A program made the position numbers and the translations under genes. From the NCBI RefSeq assembly GCF_018687815.1, contig NZ_CP061306.1:1240001-1304000 (forward strand): DNA of 64,000 nt, read 5' to 3'. Below are positions 46,122 through 53,251 of this stretch, piece after piece (within the stretch, counting starts at the first letter, position 1; each line of letters begins with the position of its first letter). Origin of the DNA: Polynucleobacter sp. JS-JIR-II-b4. GTDB lineage: Bacteria > Pseudomonadota > Gammaproteobacteria > Burkholderiales > Burkholderiaceae. Below the pieces are notes generated by a model. It worked only from the letters and a program-made list of their open reading frames with translations, was not told the origin of the DNA and made no database searches.

Positions 46122-46597
46122 GATTTAGTGTGAATTTCTTGAAGGCTGAGTGAGTTAAGTCGATCTAATGGCATATCCGCCAGAAGATCAATGCGTTTTT
46201 TTAAGCCAATCATGACTTCTTTAAATGCACGGCGTTTATCGTCATCCGTACCGGGCACTTGTGATGGATCCGGGAAGCCCCAATGGGCGGTAGCTGGCTT
46301 ACCTGGCCAGAATGGGCAGACCTCTCCAGCAGCGTTATCACAAACCGTAATAATGAAATCCATCTTTGGAGCTTCCGGTAAACCAAACTCATCCCATGAC
46401 TTGGAGCGTAATTTAGATTCGTCGTAACCCATCTGCAAAGCCAACTCACGTGCAAATGGATTTACTGAAGTGCCTGGAGTGGATCCTGCTGAGTAGCCCA
46501 CAAATTTGCCGCTGACATGAGTTGAAGCAAGCGCCTCCCCCAAAACAGACCGAGCAGAATTATGGGTACATAAGAAGAGAATATTGAACTGCTTCAT
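46118..46597 (-). CDS. arsC: Arsenate reductase, thioredoxin-linked LMW-phosphatase type
   Basis: This ArsC reduces arsenate to arsenite with electrons from thioredoxin. The P-loop [10 protein letters not shown] holds nucleophile Cys10 and Arg16. The redox pair is Cys86 and Cys94 ([16 protein letters not shown]), as in the family that pairs with ACR3. The 159-residue length is normal. It overlaps arsR and acr3 by four bases each, so the operon is fully coupled. A paralogue is encoded at 59248-59751. Confidence 0.95.
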   Translation of the reverse strand: MKQFNILFLCTHNSARSVLGEALASTHVSGKFVGYSAGSTPGTSVNPFARELALQMGYDESKLRSKSWDEFGLPEAPKMDFIITVCDNAAGEVCPFWPGKPATAHWGFPDPSQVPGTDDDKRRAFKEVMIGLKKRIDLLADMPLDRLNSLSLQEIHTKS

Positions 46598-46923
46598 TTA
46601 GCCTTCGCCTTTTTCAAGATTAATACTGGAGCGCATGATTTGCCACCGCAGCAGTTTTCAAGCAAGAACTCGCTTAACTCTTGCACCAAGCCTGCATTGG
46701 GTCGATAGATGAGATTGCGGCTTTGACGCTCTACTGACAATAAATCAGCGCCTACTAGTTCTTTCAGGTGAAAACTCAGTGTGGCGTTAGCAACCCCTAG
46801 CTTTTCAATCATCTCGCTAGGCGTTAATCCAGTATCACCACGCTGAACTATCAAGCGAAAAATATTCAAGCGGGTCTCTTGACCCAGGGCCAGGAATGCT
46901 TTGATGGCATCAGTATTTTTCAT
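46594..46923 (-). CDS. arsR: Arsenite-responsive repressor ArsR
   Basis: ArsR/SmtB winged-helix repressors leave DNA when arsenite binds. The 109 residues hold the helix-turn-helix GLTPSEMIEKLGVANATLSFHLKELVGADLL. There is no CxC in the recognition helix. Instead three cysteines sit near the C-terminus (Cys91, Cys92, Cys97 in ENCCGGKSC), the arrangement of the type 2 arsenite site known from Acidithiobacillus ArsR. It is the first gene of the operon, and a 14-bp palindrome 16 bases upstream is the likely operator. Confidence 0.95.
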   Translation of the reverse strand: MKNTDAIKAFLALGQETRLNIFRLIVQRGDTGLTPSEMIEKLGVANATLSFHLKELVGADLLSVERQSRNLIYRPNAGLVQELSEFLLENCCGGKSCAPVLILKKAKAK

Positions 46924-46938
46924 ATTTCCAATTGTATC

Positions 46939-46952
46939 GAAATATATATTTC
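46939..46952 (-). promoter_or_regulatory. Candidate ArsR operator
   Basis: GAAATATATATTTC is a perfect 14-bp palindrome 16 bases upstream of the arsR start codon. AT-rich palindromes at this position are typical of ArsR autoregulation. It lies next to the Pho-box array that faces the opposite way. Confidence 0.6.
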
Positions 46953-46969
46953 ATAATAGTGACAATCAA

Positions 46970-47002
46970 TGTCACATAACTGACATATATGTGTCATATA
47001 TG
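46970..47002 (+). promoter_or_regulatory. Pho box in front of the H1-like/PPK2 operon
   Basis: Three consecutive 11-bp units (TGTCACATAAC, TGACATATATG, TGTCATATATG) match the PhoB consensus repeat TGTCATAAAAC. A weaker unit with TGACA precedes them at 46960. The spacing is exactly 11 bases. The last unit ends about 80 bases before the ATG at 47084. A weak -10 (GAAAAT, 47006-47011) follows. PhoB is encoded in this window. Confidence 0.75.
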
Positions 47003-47083
47003 CTTGAAAATAGAGAAAATTAAACGTAGGATTGATTGAAGATACGCCAATACAACGAATTCACAATCAACCCAGGAATCAGC

Positions 47084-47358
47084 ATGAGCCAAAAGAAATT
47101 AGTTAAGCAGCTATTAAAAAGCTCGATAAATTAGAGTCAGATAGAGAAAAGCTCATCGACAAACTTGGAAAAGCGTTGGATAAGTTAGATAAAAAAGTAG
47201 CAACGAAGAAAACTCCGGCCAAAAAAGCACCCGCCAAAAAAGTTGCGCCTAAGAAAGTGCCTGCTAAGAAAGCAGCAGCGAAAAAGGTGGCAGCCAAGAA
47301 AGCTCCTGCTAAAAAGGCGCCCGCTCCAAAGCCAGCCACTACCAATGAAGCAAGCTAA
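47084..47358 (+). pseudogene. Histone H1-like AAKK-repeat gene with an N-terminal frameshift
   Basis: A good start (ATG 47084, AGGA six bases upstream) opens MSQKKLVK, but this frame stops at 47132. From about 47107 another frame reads AAIKKLDKLESDREKLIDKL, then a GKALDKLDKKVATKK helix and KKAPAKK repeats to TAA 47356-47358. One extra base near 47108-47110 would join the halves as MSQKKLVK-AAIKKLDK. The halves fit so well that a one-base deletion or assembly error is likely. A TTG at 47176 with GGAA upstream could still start a 60-residue product. The stop overlaps the PPK2 start (TAATG), so loss of translation could affect PPK2. Confidence 0.65.
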
Positions 47359-48131
47359 TGGGCCAAAAAGGCAAAGATAAACTAGAGCGATCTAGCTATG
47401 ATGATCAACTTCGTTTATTGCAAATTGAGTTGGTTAAGCTACAAAATAGTTTAATAAGCAAAGGTGATCAAATATTGGTCATTCTTGAGGGCCGTGATAC
47501 GGCAGGCAAGGATGGCACTATTAAAGTCATCACTCAACACTTAAGCCCTAGAGAAACTCGCGTGGTTGCACTTGGCAAACCATCTGATAGCGAATCTGCT
47601 GAATGGTACTTTCAAAGATATGTAGCAGAACTACCCAAGAAAGGTGACTTTGTTCTATTCAATCGCAGTTGGTACAACCGTGCTGGCGTTGAGAAGGTCA
47701 TGAATTTCTGTACCAAGCCGCAATATGCCAACTTTATGGGAACCGTAAATGAGTTTGAGTCCATCTTGGCCAGCTCAGGCATGACTATTCTCAAATACTA
47801 TTTAGACATCTCAAAAAAGGAACAGGCTGTTCGTCTTGCAGATAGAGCTAAAGATCCACTCAAGCAATGGAAGATTAGCCCGATTGATCAGCAAGCGCAG
47901 AAAAACTGGAATGCCTATAGCAAATGTAGAAATGACATGCTAGAAAAAACCAGTTCCAAAGATGCGCCCTGGATCGTTGTGAAGGCGAACGATAAAAAAG
48001 TTGCTCATCTCAATATGATTCAGGATCTTCTTTCTAGAGTTTCATATCCAGGAAAAGATAAGGGCTTGCTGAAGGCTGATAAGGATATCGTCTTCAAATG
48101 GGACGGCAAACTATCTAAGCTCGAAAAATAA
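47358..48131 (+). CDS. Polyphosphate kinase 2 family protein (first copy)
   Basis: PPK2 enzymes move phosphate between polyphosphate and nucleotides. The 257-residue protein has Walker A EGRDTAGKDG (44-53), the hallmark WYFQRYVAELPKKGDFVLFNRSWYNRAGVEKV, and the lid-side motif DPLKQWKISPIDQQAQKNW. The residue before RSWY is Asn where the second copy has Asp. Start and upstream stop overlap (TAATG). It lies behind a Pho box, so it should be made under phosphate starvation, perhaps to draw on polyphosphate for nucleotide phosphorylation. Confidence 0.92.
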   Translation: MGQKGKDKLERSSYDDQLRLLQIELVKLQNSLISKGDQILVILEGRDTAGKDGTIKVITQHLSPRETRVVALGKPSDSESAEWYFQRYVAELPKKGDFVLFNRSWYNRAGVEKVMNFCTKPQYANFMGTVNEFESILASSGMTILKYYLDISKKEQAVRLADRAKDPLKQWKISPIDQQAQKNWNAYSKCRNDMLEKTSSKDAPWIVVKANDKKVAHLNMIQDLLSRVSYPGKDKGLLKADKDIVFKWDGKLSKLEK

Positions 48132-48135
48132 GTCC

Positions 48136-49041
48136 TTAAAAAACCTCAGGAACATACATTTCAGGCGGTACTGGCCCTCGTAGGTAATCCGGGTTATGAA
48201 CGCGTTTTGGCAAGGTAATCACTGGGTGATCAATCTCTTTATATGGGATTTGATCCAATAAATGCGTAATGCAATTTAGACGTGCTTTTTTCTTGTCATT
48301 GGCAGCAACCACCCACCAAGGCGCCTCAGGAATATGCGTACGCTCAAGCATGGTCTCTTTGGCCTTGGTATAGGCCTCCCACAACCTTCTTGCCTCTAAA
48401 TCCATTGGACTTAACTTCCACTGCTTTAAAGGATCGTGAATACGCATCATGAAGCGGTTGTACTGCTCGTCATCAGAAATAGAGAACCAATACTTAATCA
48501 AGATAACGCCCGAACTAATCATCATGCGCTCAAGATCAGGAACCGTTCTTAAAAATTCTTCATACTCATAATCCGTACAGAAACCCATCACTTTTTCAAC
48601 ACCTGCGCGGTTGTACCAGCTTCTATCAAATAGAACGATCTCGCCGCCAGCAGGTAACTGGGAAATATATCGTTGAAAGTACCACTGCGTCTTTTCGCGT
48701 TCGTTAGGTGCGGGCAAAGCAACTACTTTACAAACCCGGGGATTCAATCGCTGGGTAATGCGCTTAATCGCCCCTCCCTTACCAGCAGAATCTCGACCTT
48801 CAAATAGGACTGCCACCTTAAGCTTGTTCTCTACCACCCAGTCTTGAAGCTTTACTAACTCACCCTGGAGTCTAAAGAGTTCTCGGAAGTAAACGTTACG
48901 TGGAATTTGTGAATGGCTATCACCATCAGGAGATAGGCGGTCATCATCGAGCTCCATTTCAAGCTCTTCATCCATGCTGTCCAGAATCTCTTCTTGTGCA
49001 CGGCGATACCACTCGGCCATTTCGTTATGTTTTGATGTCAT
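48136..49041 (-). CDS. ppk2: Polyphosphate kinase 2 family protein (second copy)
   Basis: This 301-residue protein is of the common class I PPK2 type. After an acidic N-terminal extension (EILDSMDEELEMELDDD), Walker A EGRDSAGKGG is at 81-90, followed by KVVALPAPNEREKTQWYFQRYI, IVLFDRSWYNRAGVEKVMGFCT and HDPLKQWKLSPMDLEARRLW. The C-terminus ends in PEMYVPEVF. The gene is convergent with the first PPK2 copy, with only four bases between stops. A Pho box with a well-placed TATAAG -10 precedes it. The two copies differ enough to have separate substrates. Confidence 0.93.
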   Translation of the reverse strand: MTSKHNEMAEWYRRAQEEILDSMDEELEMELDDDRLSPDGDSHSQIPRNVYFRELFRLQGELVKLQDWVVENKLKVAVLFEGRDSAGKGGAIKRITQRLNPRVCKVVALPAPNEREKTQWYFQRYISQLPAGGEIVLFDRSWYNRAGVEKVMGFCTDYEYEEFLRTVPDLERMMISSGVILIKYWFSISDDEQYNRFMMRIHDPLKQWKLSPMDLEARRLWEAYTKAKETMLERTHIPEAPWWVVAANDKKKARLNCITHLLDQIPYKEIDHPVITLPKRVHNPDYLRGPVPPEMYVPEVF

Positions 49042-49072
49042 ATTGTTTCCCTAATAATACTTATAGCGGGGG

Positions 49073-49093
49073 AAAATGACACTTTTGTTACAT
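49073..49093 (-). promoter_or_regulatory. Pho box and -10 in front of the second PPK2 gene
   Basis: On the minus strand two units 11 bases apart read ATGTAACAAAA and GTGTCATTTTC; the first is weak. Ten bases after GTGTCAT comes TATAAG, the same offset as between the second Pho-box unit and the -10 of E. coli pstS. An AGGGA ribosome site and the ATG at 49041 follow. The box overlaps the end of the OlsA-like gene. Confidence 0.65.
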
Positions 49094-49882
49094 AGAGGGC
49101 TGATTACCCTTTAATTGATTAGAAATCGCCTCTTGACTATGCAAAGCCAGCCATTTGCGATCGCTAGAAGCCTCAGGACTAGCTCCTGAGGGTGACAAGA
49201 AGGCTAGTTCCACTATCAGCTTTCGATCCTTCAGGATCTTAGCCATGGATTCCAGTAACCCCATCTCACCCACAAATGCAGGCACTTCACTTCTCTCGCC
49301 AGATGACAGGGATCTATAGGTAATTGCAAGCGAATAGACTGGCACTTGAGCAATAACCGCAGATTCAAATAAATTGGGCTTAAAAGGTAGGACACCCTCA
49401 CCTATTGTGGAGGTGCCCTCTGGAAAAATGCAAACAGACTGAGCTTTAAGTACATCACTCACTTCGTTAGCAACATACTTTCCATGACGAGCACTATCAC
49501 GCTTGATAAATACCGTACCCAATTGCTTGGCCATCCACCCAAATATAGGCCAGCCCTCTACATCGGACTTTGCTACAAAGCGAATAGGTTTAAAAGCATT
49601 GATAGCGTGGATATCCATCCAAGAGATATGGTTTGATGCCAGTAGATAGGGGGTAGCAGGAAGAATTTCTGGATTCCTGAGTCTTAATTCAATTCCAAAT
49701 ATAGATAACAGTCTTCTTGACCACTTCTGAATATGTGCATTTTTAGCTTCCTGAGTGGCAAATGGAAACTGAAAAGACAGAGTCGCCAATCCAGCCATCA
49801 CATGACACCACACCAGAACCCACGACCATGCATAAGCCCAATATTGAAACGGGGGCTGTTTGGAGTGTTTATTCAGGCTCAT
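49088..49882 (-). CDS. 1-acyl-glycerol-3-phosphate acyltransferase family protein (PlsC/OlsA-like)
   Basis: Members acylate lysophospholipids or, as OlsA, lyso-ornithine lipid. The catalytic motif H85-x4-D90 (NHISWMD) and the FPEGTSTIG motif (Pro154-Thr157) are complete. An N-terminal hydrophobic region (about 14-40) anchors the 264-residue protein in the inner membrane. It is divergent from the plcP operon, which ends in olsB. OlsB makes lyso-ornithine lipid and an OlsA is needed to finish it, so an OlsA role is a reasonable inference. A general PlsC activity is the alternative. Confidence 0.85.
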   Translation of the reverse strand: MSLNKHSKQPPFQYWAYAWSWVLVWCHVMAGLATLSFQFPFATQEAKNAHIQKWSRRLLSIFGIELRLRNPEILPATPYLLASNHISWMDIHAINAFKPIRFVAKSDVEGWPIFGWMAKQLGTVFIKRDSARHGKYVANEVSDVLKAQSVCIFPEGTSTIGEGVLPFKPNLFESAVIAQVPVYSLAITYRSLSSGERSEVPAFVGEMGLLESMAKILKDRKLIVELAFLSPSGASPEASSDRKWLALHSQEAISNQLKGNQPSM

Positions 49883-49921
49883 ATGTTGTAGGAATATAAA
49901 ACAATTTCAGAAAATACTGCG

Positions 49922-49965
49922 TCGTCATAAAACTGTCTTAGAACTGTCATGCTGGTTTCATACTC
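49922..49965 (+). promoter_or_regulatory. Four-unit Pho box array of the plcP operon
   Basis: Four consecutive 11-bp units (TCGTCATAAAA, CTGTCTTAGAA, CTGTCATGCTG, GTTTCATACTC) resemble the PhoB repeat CTGTCATAAAA. The second and third are closest. A possible -10 (CTTAAT, 49972) stands 17 bases after the start of the last unit, the E. coli pstS spacing. It would start transcription within a few bases of the plcP ATG at 49986, leaving almost no leader. Confidence 0.8.
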
Positions 49966-49985
49966 AGTAGGCTTAATACTGTTTC

Positions 49986-50795
49986 ATGATGCATTACAAA
50001 GCCATCTGGATTTCAGACGTACACCTAGGAACATCAGGGTGTCAGGCAGACTACCTTCTCGATTTCCTAAAGCACAACGAAGCAGATAAATTCTACTTAG
50101 TTGGCGACATTATTGACGGCTGGAGACTAAAGAAGTCTTTCTACTGGCCTCAATCACATAATGATGTAGTACAAAAACTCTTACGTAAGGCGCGCAAGGG
50201 CACCGAAGTCATCTATGTCCCCGGAAATCATGATGAAAGCGCTAGACAGTTCTTTGGAATGTCTTTTGGTGATGTCAAGGTAGTCGAGGAAGTCATTCAC
50301 ACAACCGTAGATGGTAGAAAGCTATGGGTAACTCATGGCGATCAGTTTGATGGCGTGATGCAATATGCTAAGTGGCTGGCTTACGTTGGTGACAACCTCT
50401 ATTCGCTCATTCTTTATATAAACCGTTACTTTAATATGGTACGTGCCAAGATGGGGCTGCAGTATTGGTCGCTATCTCAATACTTAAAACATCAAGTCAA
50501 AAATGCCGTCAGCTATATCGCAGACTTTGAACACATCATGGCCAGAGAGGCCCGCTTAAGAGGCTGTGATGGCGTAGTTTGTGGTCATATTCACAAAGCA
50601 GAAATTCGCGAGATCGATGGCTTGCTGTATTGCAACGATGGTGATTGGGTCGAGAGCCTTACTGCCTTAGTGGAAACACAAACAGGCGAACTCAAAATTA
50701 TTCACTGGACACAGATCAAGGGTGAGCCAGTTGAATCACCTCAAATCACTCTTCAACCTGCTATCGAATCACTCATCAAAGAGGCTGCGCTATGA
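49986..50795 (+). CDS. plcP: PlcP-type metallophosphoesterase (phospholipase C for lipid remodelling)
   Basis: PlcP hydrolyses phospholipids to diacylglycerol during phosphate starvation. It belongs to the calcineurin-like family and is often mislabelled LpxH. The metal motifs are complete: SDVHLG (Asp11, His13), LVGDIIDGW (Asp41), PGNHDE (81-84), THGDQFD and CGHIHKAE. The block WRLKKSFYWPQSHNDVVQKL matches alphaproteobacterial PlcP as I remember it. At 269 residues it is of usual length. The glycosyltransferase start overlaps its stop (ATGA), and a Pho box precedes it. Both neighbours favour PlcP over LpxH. Confidence 0.87.
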   Translation: MMHYKAIWISDVHLGTSGCQADYLLDFLKHNEADKFYLVGDIIDGWRLKKSFYWPQSHNDVVQKLLRKARKGTEVIYVPGNHDESARQFFGMSFGDVKVVEEVIHTTVDGRKLWVTHGDQFDGVMQYAKWLAYVGDNLYSLILYINRYFNMVRAKMGLQYWSLSQYLKHQVKNAVSYIADFEHIMAREARLRGCDGVVCGHIHKAEIREIDGLLYCNDGDWVESLTALVETQTGELKIIHWTQIKGEPVESPQITLQPAIESLIKEAAL

Positions 50796-51820
50796 AAATT
50801 ATGATCATTACAGATGCATGGGATCCACAAGTAAATGGTGTGGTCCGCACCCTGAAGCAAACCCGCGCTGAATTAACTGCCATGGGGCATCAAGTGGAAA
50901 TGATTACTCCCAACGGCTTTAAATCCATTCCTTGCCCAACCTATCCTGATATCGCCCTCTCACTCTTCCCGGGCAAAGAAGTAGCTCGTCGCATTAAAGA
51001 ATTTGCACCGGATGCAATGCATATTGCAACAGAAGGCCCACTAGGTTTATCGGCTCGTGCCTACGCAGTTAAAAATCGCCTGCCTTTTTCTACTGCTTAT
51101 CACACTCGCTTCCCAGAATATGTCAAAGCGCGTACCGGTATTCCTCTAGCAATTACCTATGCCTTTATTCGCTGGTTTCATAAACCGTCAATGGCTGTCA
51201 TGGCGCCAACGATTGTCGTAAAGGATGATCTGGAAGCTTATGGTCTAAATAACGTAGTGTTGTGGTCAAGAGGTGTTGATCTGGATATCTTTAAGATGCA
51301 AGATTCCAAAGCCTTAAATACCGCGCATCCCATCTTTTTATACGTGGGCAGAGTTGCTGTTGAGAAAAATATTAATGCATTCTTAGAGATTGATTTACCA
51401 GGTTCAAAGTGGGTGGTAGGAGACGGTCCAGCAATGGCTGGAATCAAAGAAAAATATCCAGAAGTAAACTATCTGGGCGTGCTTCAGCAGCATGAGTTAG
51501 CAAAAGTGTATGCAGCAGCAGATGTATTTGTATTTCCTAGCAAGACCGATACATTTGGCCTGGTTTTACTAGAAGCCATGGCATGCGGGACGCCAGTAGC
51601 CGCTTATCCTGTTACTGGCCCTATTGATGTCTTAGGCAACTCCAATTCTGGCGCCATGAACGAAGACTTGCGTGAGGCTTGCATGCAGGCCCTCAAAATT
51701 CCTCGCGAAGTAGCACGCGCACATGCGGAGAGATTCTCCTGGAGAGCGGCTTCAGAGCAATTTGCCAATCACCTTAAGCCTGTACCAACAACAGAAGTAC
51801 ATGTAACAGCACTAGCTTAA
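50792..51820 (+). CDS. agt: GT4 glycosyltransferase, Agt-type diacylglycerol glycosyltransferase
   Basis: Agt enzymes glycosylate the diacylglycerol released by PlcP to make phosphorus-free glycolipids. The 342-residue protein has the GT4 N-terminal glycine loop DAWDPQVNGVVRTL (8-21), HIATEGPLGLSARAY, TAYHTRFPEYVKARTGI, the donor-site VGRVAVEKNINAFLE, and the EX7E-type region PSKTDTFGLVLLEAMACGTPVAAYPVTGP. Its ATG overlaps the plcP stop, so both are made together. The sugar (glucose, galactose or glucuronate) cannot be read from sequence. Confidence 0.85.
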   Translation: MKIMIITDAWDPQVNGVVRTLKQTRAELTAMGHQVEMITPNGFKSIPCPTYPDIALSLFPGKEVARRIKEFAPDAMHIATEGPLGLSARAYAVKNRLPFSTAYHTRFPEYVKARTGIPLAITYAFIRWFHKPSMAVMAPTIVVKDDLEAYGLNNVVLWSRGVDLDIFKMQDSKALNTAHPIFLYVGRVAVEKNINAFLEIDLPGSKWVVGDGPAMAGIKEKYPEVNYLGVLQQHELAKVYAAADVFVFPSKTDTFGLVLLEAMACGTPVAAYPVTGPIDVLGNSNSGAMNEDLREACMQALKIPREVARAHAERFSWRAASEQFANHLKPVPTTEVHVTALA

Positions 51821-51831
51821 GAAGACCCAAC

Positions 51832-52236
51832 TTGAACTCCCCATATCACATAGATCAGAATCCCCATAAGGGCAATCGAGGCCTTGCCAGAGCATGGCAT
51901 GCGGCCAAGAACTCTTGGTGTGGTTTGGTTTATGCATTTATGGAAGAAAGCGCCTTTAGACAAGAGCTGACTTTATTTGCTTTGCTAACACCAGTCGCCC
52001 TCTTGTTGCCGATCACACTGCTAGAGAAATCATTACTCATTTCTTCCTTGATGATGGTGCTGGTTATTGAACTATTGAACTCCAGCGTGGAAGCAGCGAT
52101 CGATCGAATCTCATTCGAACATCATGATCTCTCCAAAAGAGCAAAAGATTTTGGTAGTGCCGCCGTCATGCTTGCGCTATTTGTCGCAGCTCTACTCTGG
52201 GCTGCAGTCTGCATCCCTTTGCTCCTGAAACTTTAA
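51832..52236 (+). CDS. dgkA: Diacylglycerol kinase DgkA
   Basis: DgkA phosphorylates diacylglycerol to phosphatidic acid in the inner membrane. The 134-residue protein has three membrane helices and the family motifs EESAFRQE and ELLNSSVEAAIDR with the catalytic Glu. It starts at TTG 51832, 12 bases after the glycosyltransferase stop; no good ATG is available. Inside an operon that makes and uses diacylglycerol it competes with Agt for the same substrate. It may protect against excess diacylglycerol or return it to phospholipid when phosphate comes back. Confidence 0.92.
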   Translation: MNSPYHIDQNPHKGNRGLARAWHAAKNSWCGLVYAFMEESAFRQELTLFALLTPVALLLPITLLEKSLLISSLMMVLVIELLNSSVEAAIDRISFEHHDLSKRAKDFGSAAVMLALFVAALLWAAVCIPLLLKL

Positions 52237-52255
52237 TTACCTACTAAGGCTAGCC

Positions 52256-53179
52256 ATGTCTGATATCCCTAATCCAATTGGTTCATTTGAGATTTTCACC
52301 CCCAAGAAAGTCAAAGCATTAAAAAGAAATAAGCCAAACCCGTTTAAAAAGCTCTCTAAAAAGTTGGCCAAAAAGCTGTTTGGTAAGAAGTTTGTGACAA
52401 AAACAAGGGCTGAGCTCAGAGAAGTAGCTCCTGTTCCTGCGGTTCAGATTGATAAGCCTAAAAAGCCTGCCTTTCAAATTGTTTGGGCAAGCACACCGAG
52501 CGAGATTAAAGAAGCACAAAGATTGCGCTATAAAGTATTCGCCGAAGAAATGGGTGCCAATCTTCCTAAGAACGCTGAAGGCTTAGATGTTGATGAATTC
52601 GATTCCTATTGCGATCATTTATTGATTCGTGATCAAGACAGCCTGAGAGTAGTAGGCACCTATCGCGTATTGCCCCCACATAAGGCACAAGAAATCGGTC
52701 GCCTCTATTCTGATTCCGAGTTTGATTTATCCCGTATTAATCACCTGCGCCCTAAATTGGTTGAGCTTGGTAGATCTTGCGTGCATCAAGACTATCGCTC
52801 AGGAGCGGTCATCATGGCGCTATGGAGTGGCTTGGCTCAATATATGCAAAAGAATGGTTATGAAATCATGCTTGGTTGTGCCAGCATTCCAATGGCAGAT
52901 GGTGGTCACTTTGCAGCGAGCCTTTATAACTCTCTAGGCAACGATCAAATGGCTCCAACAGAATTCCATGCCTTCCCGCGCCTGCCTTTGCCTCTTGATA
53001 AGCTAAATGGTGGTTTAGATGTGCAGCCTCCACCATTGATTAAGGGCTACCTAAAGCTGGGGGCAAAAATTTGCAGCTCCCCAGCCTGGGATCCAGACTT
53101 CAATACAGCTGACTTATTGACGATGCTCCGCCTTTCAGAAATCAACCCTCGTTACGCAAAGCATTTTCTAGGTTTGTAA
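52256..53179 (+). CDS. olsB: OlsB-type ornithine N-acyltransferase
   Basis: OlsB transfers a 3-hydroxyacyl group from ACP to ornithine, the first step of ornithine-lipid synthesis. A basic N-terminal extension (residues 1 to about 70, rich in KK) precedes the GNAT-like domain: VWASTPSEIKEAQRLRYKVFAEEMGA, DEFDSYCDHLLIRD, VGTYRVLPPHKA, KLVELGRSCVHQDYRSGAVIMALWSGLAQYM and LGCASIPMADGG. The length of 307 residues is typical. It is the last gene of the plcP operon and is followed by a terminator. The divergent OlsA-like gene could finish the lipid. Confidence 0.88.
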   Translation: MSDIPNPIGSFEIFTPKKVKALKRNKPNPFKKLSKKLAKKLFGKKFVTKTRAELREVAPVPAVQIDKPKKPAFQIVWASTPSEIKEAQRLRYKVFAEEMGANLPKNAEGLDVDEFDSYCDHLLIRDQDSLRVVGTYRVLPPHKAQEIGRLYSDSEFDLSRINHLRPKLVELGRSCVHQDYRSGAVIMALWSGLAQYMQKNGYEIMLGCASIPMADGGHFAASLYNSLGNDQMAPTEFHAFPRLPLPLDKLNGGLDVQPPPLIKGYLKLGAKICSSPAWDPDFNTADLLTMLRLSEINPRYAKHFLGL

Positions 53180-53202
53180 TATTCAAGCATCGACTCTTAA
53201 AG

Positions 53203-53234
53203 AAAAAGCCGCTTCGCATTGAAGTGGCTTTTTT
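53203..53234. terminator. Rho-independent terminator after olsB
   Basis: A stem of AAAAAGCCGCTTC and GAAGTGGCTTTTTT (one G-T pair) with loop GCATT lies 24 bases after the olsB stop. It lies 18 bases before the stop of the convergent ppx gene, and both strands have a tract of A or T, so it can serve both. Confidence 0.9.
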
Positions 53235-53251
53235 CATTCTGAGATGTATCC

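Noticed and set aside
47640..47700. Asn instead of Asp before RSWYNRAGVE in the first PPK2, seen as a possible dead enzyme
   Set aside because: From memory other PPK2 proteins also have FNRSWYNRAGVE, so it is probably a subfamily trait.
49986..50795. Annotation of the metallophosphoesterase as LpxH
   Set aside because: The Pho box, the coupled glycosyltransferase and olsB, and the PlcP-type sequence block favour PlcP.
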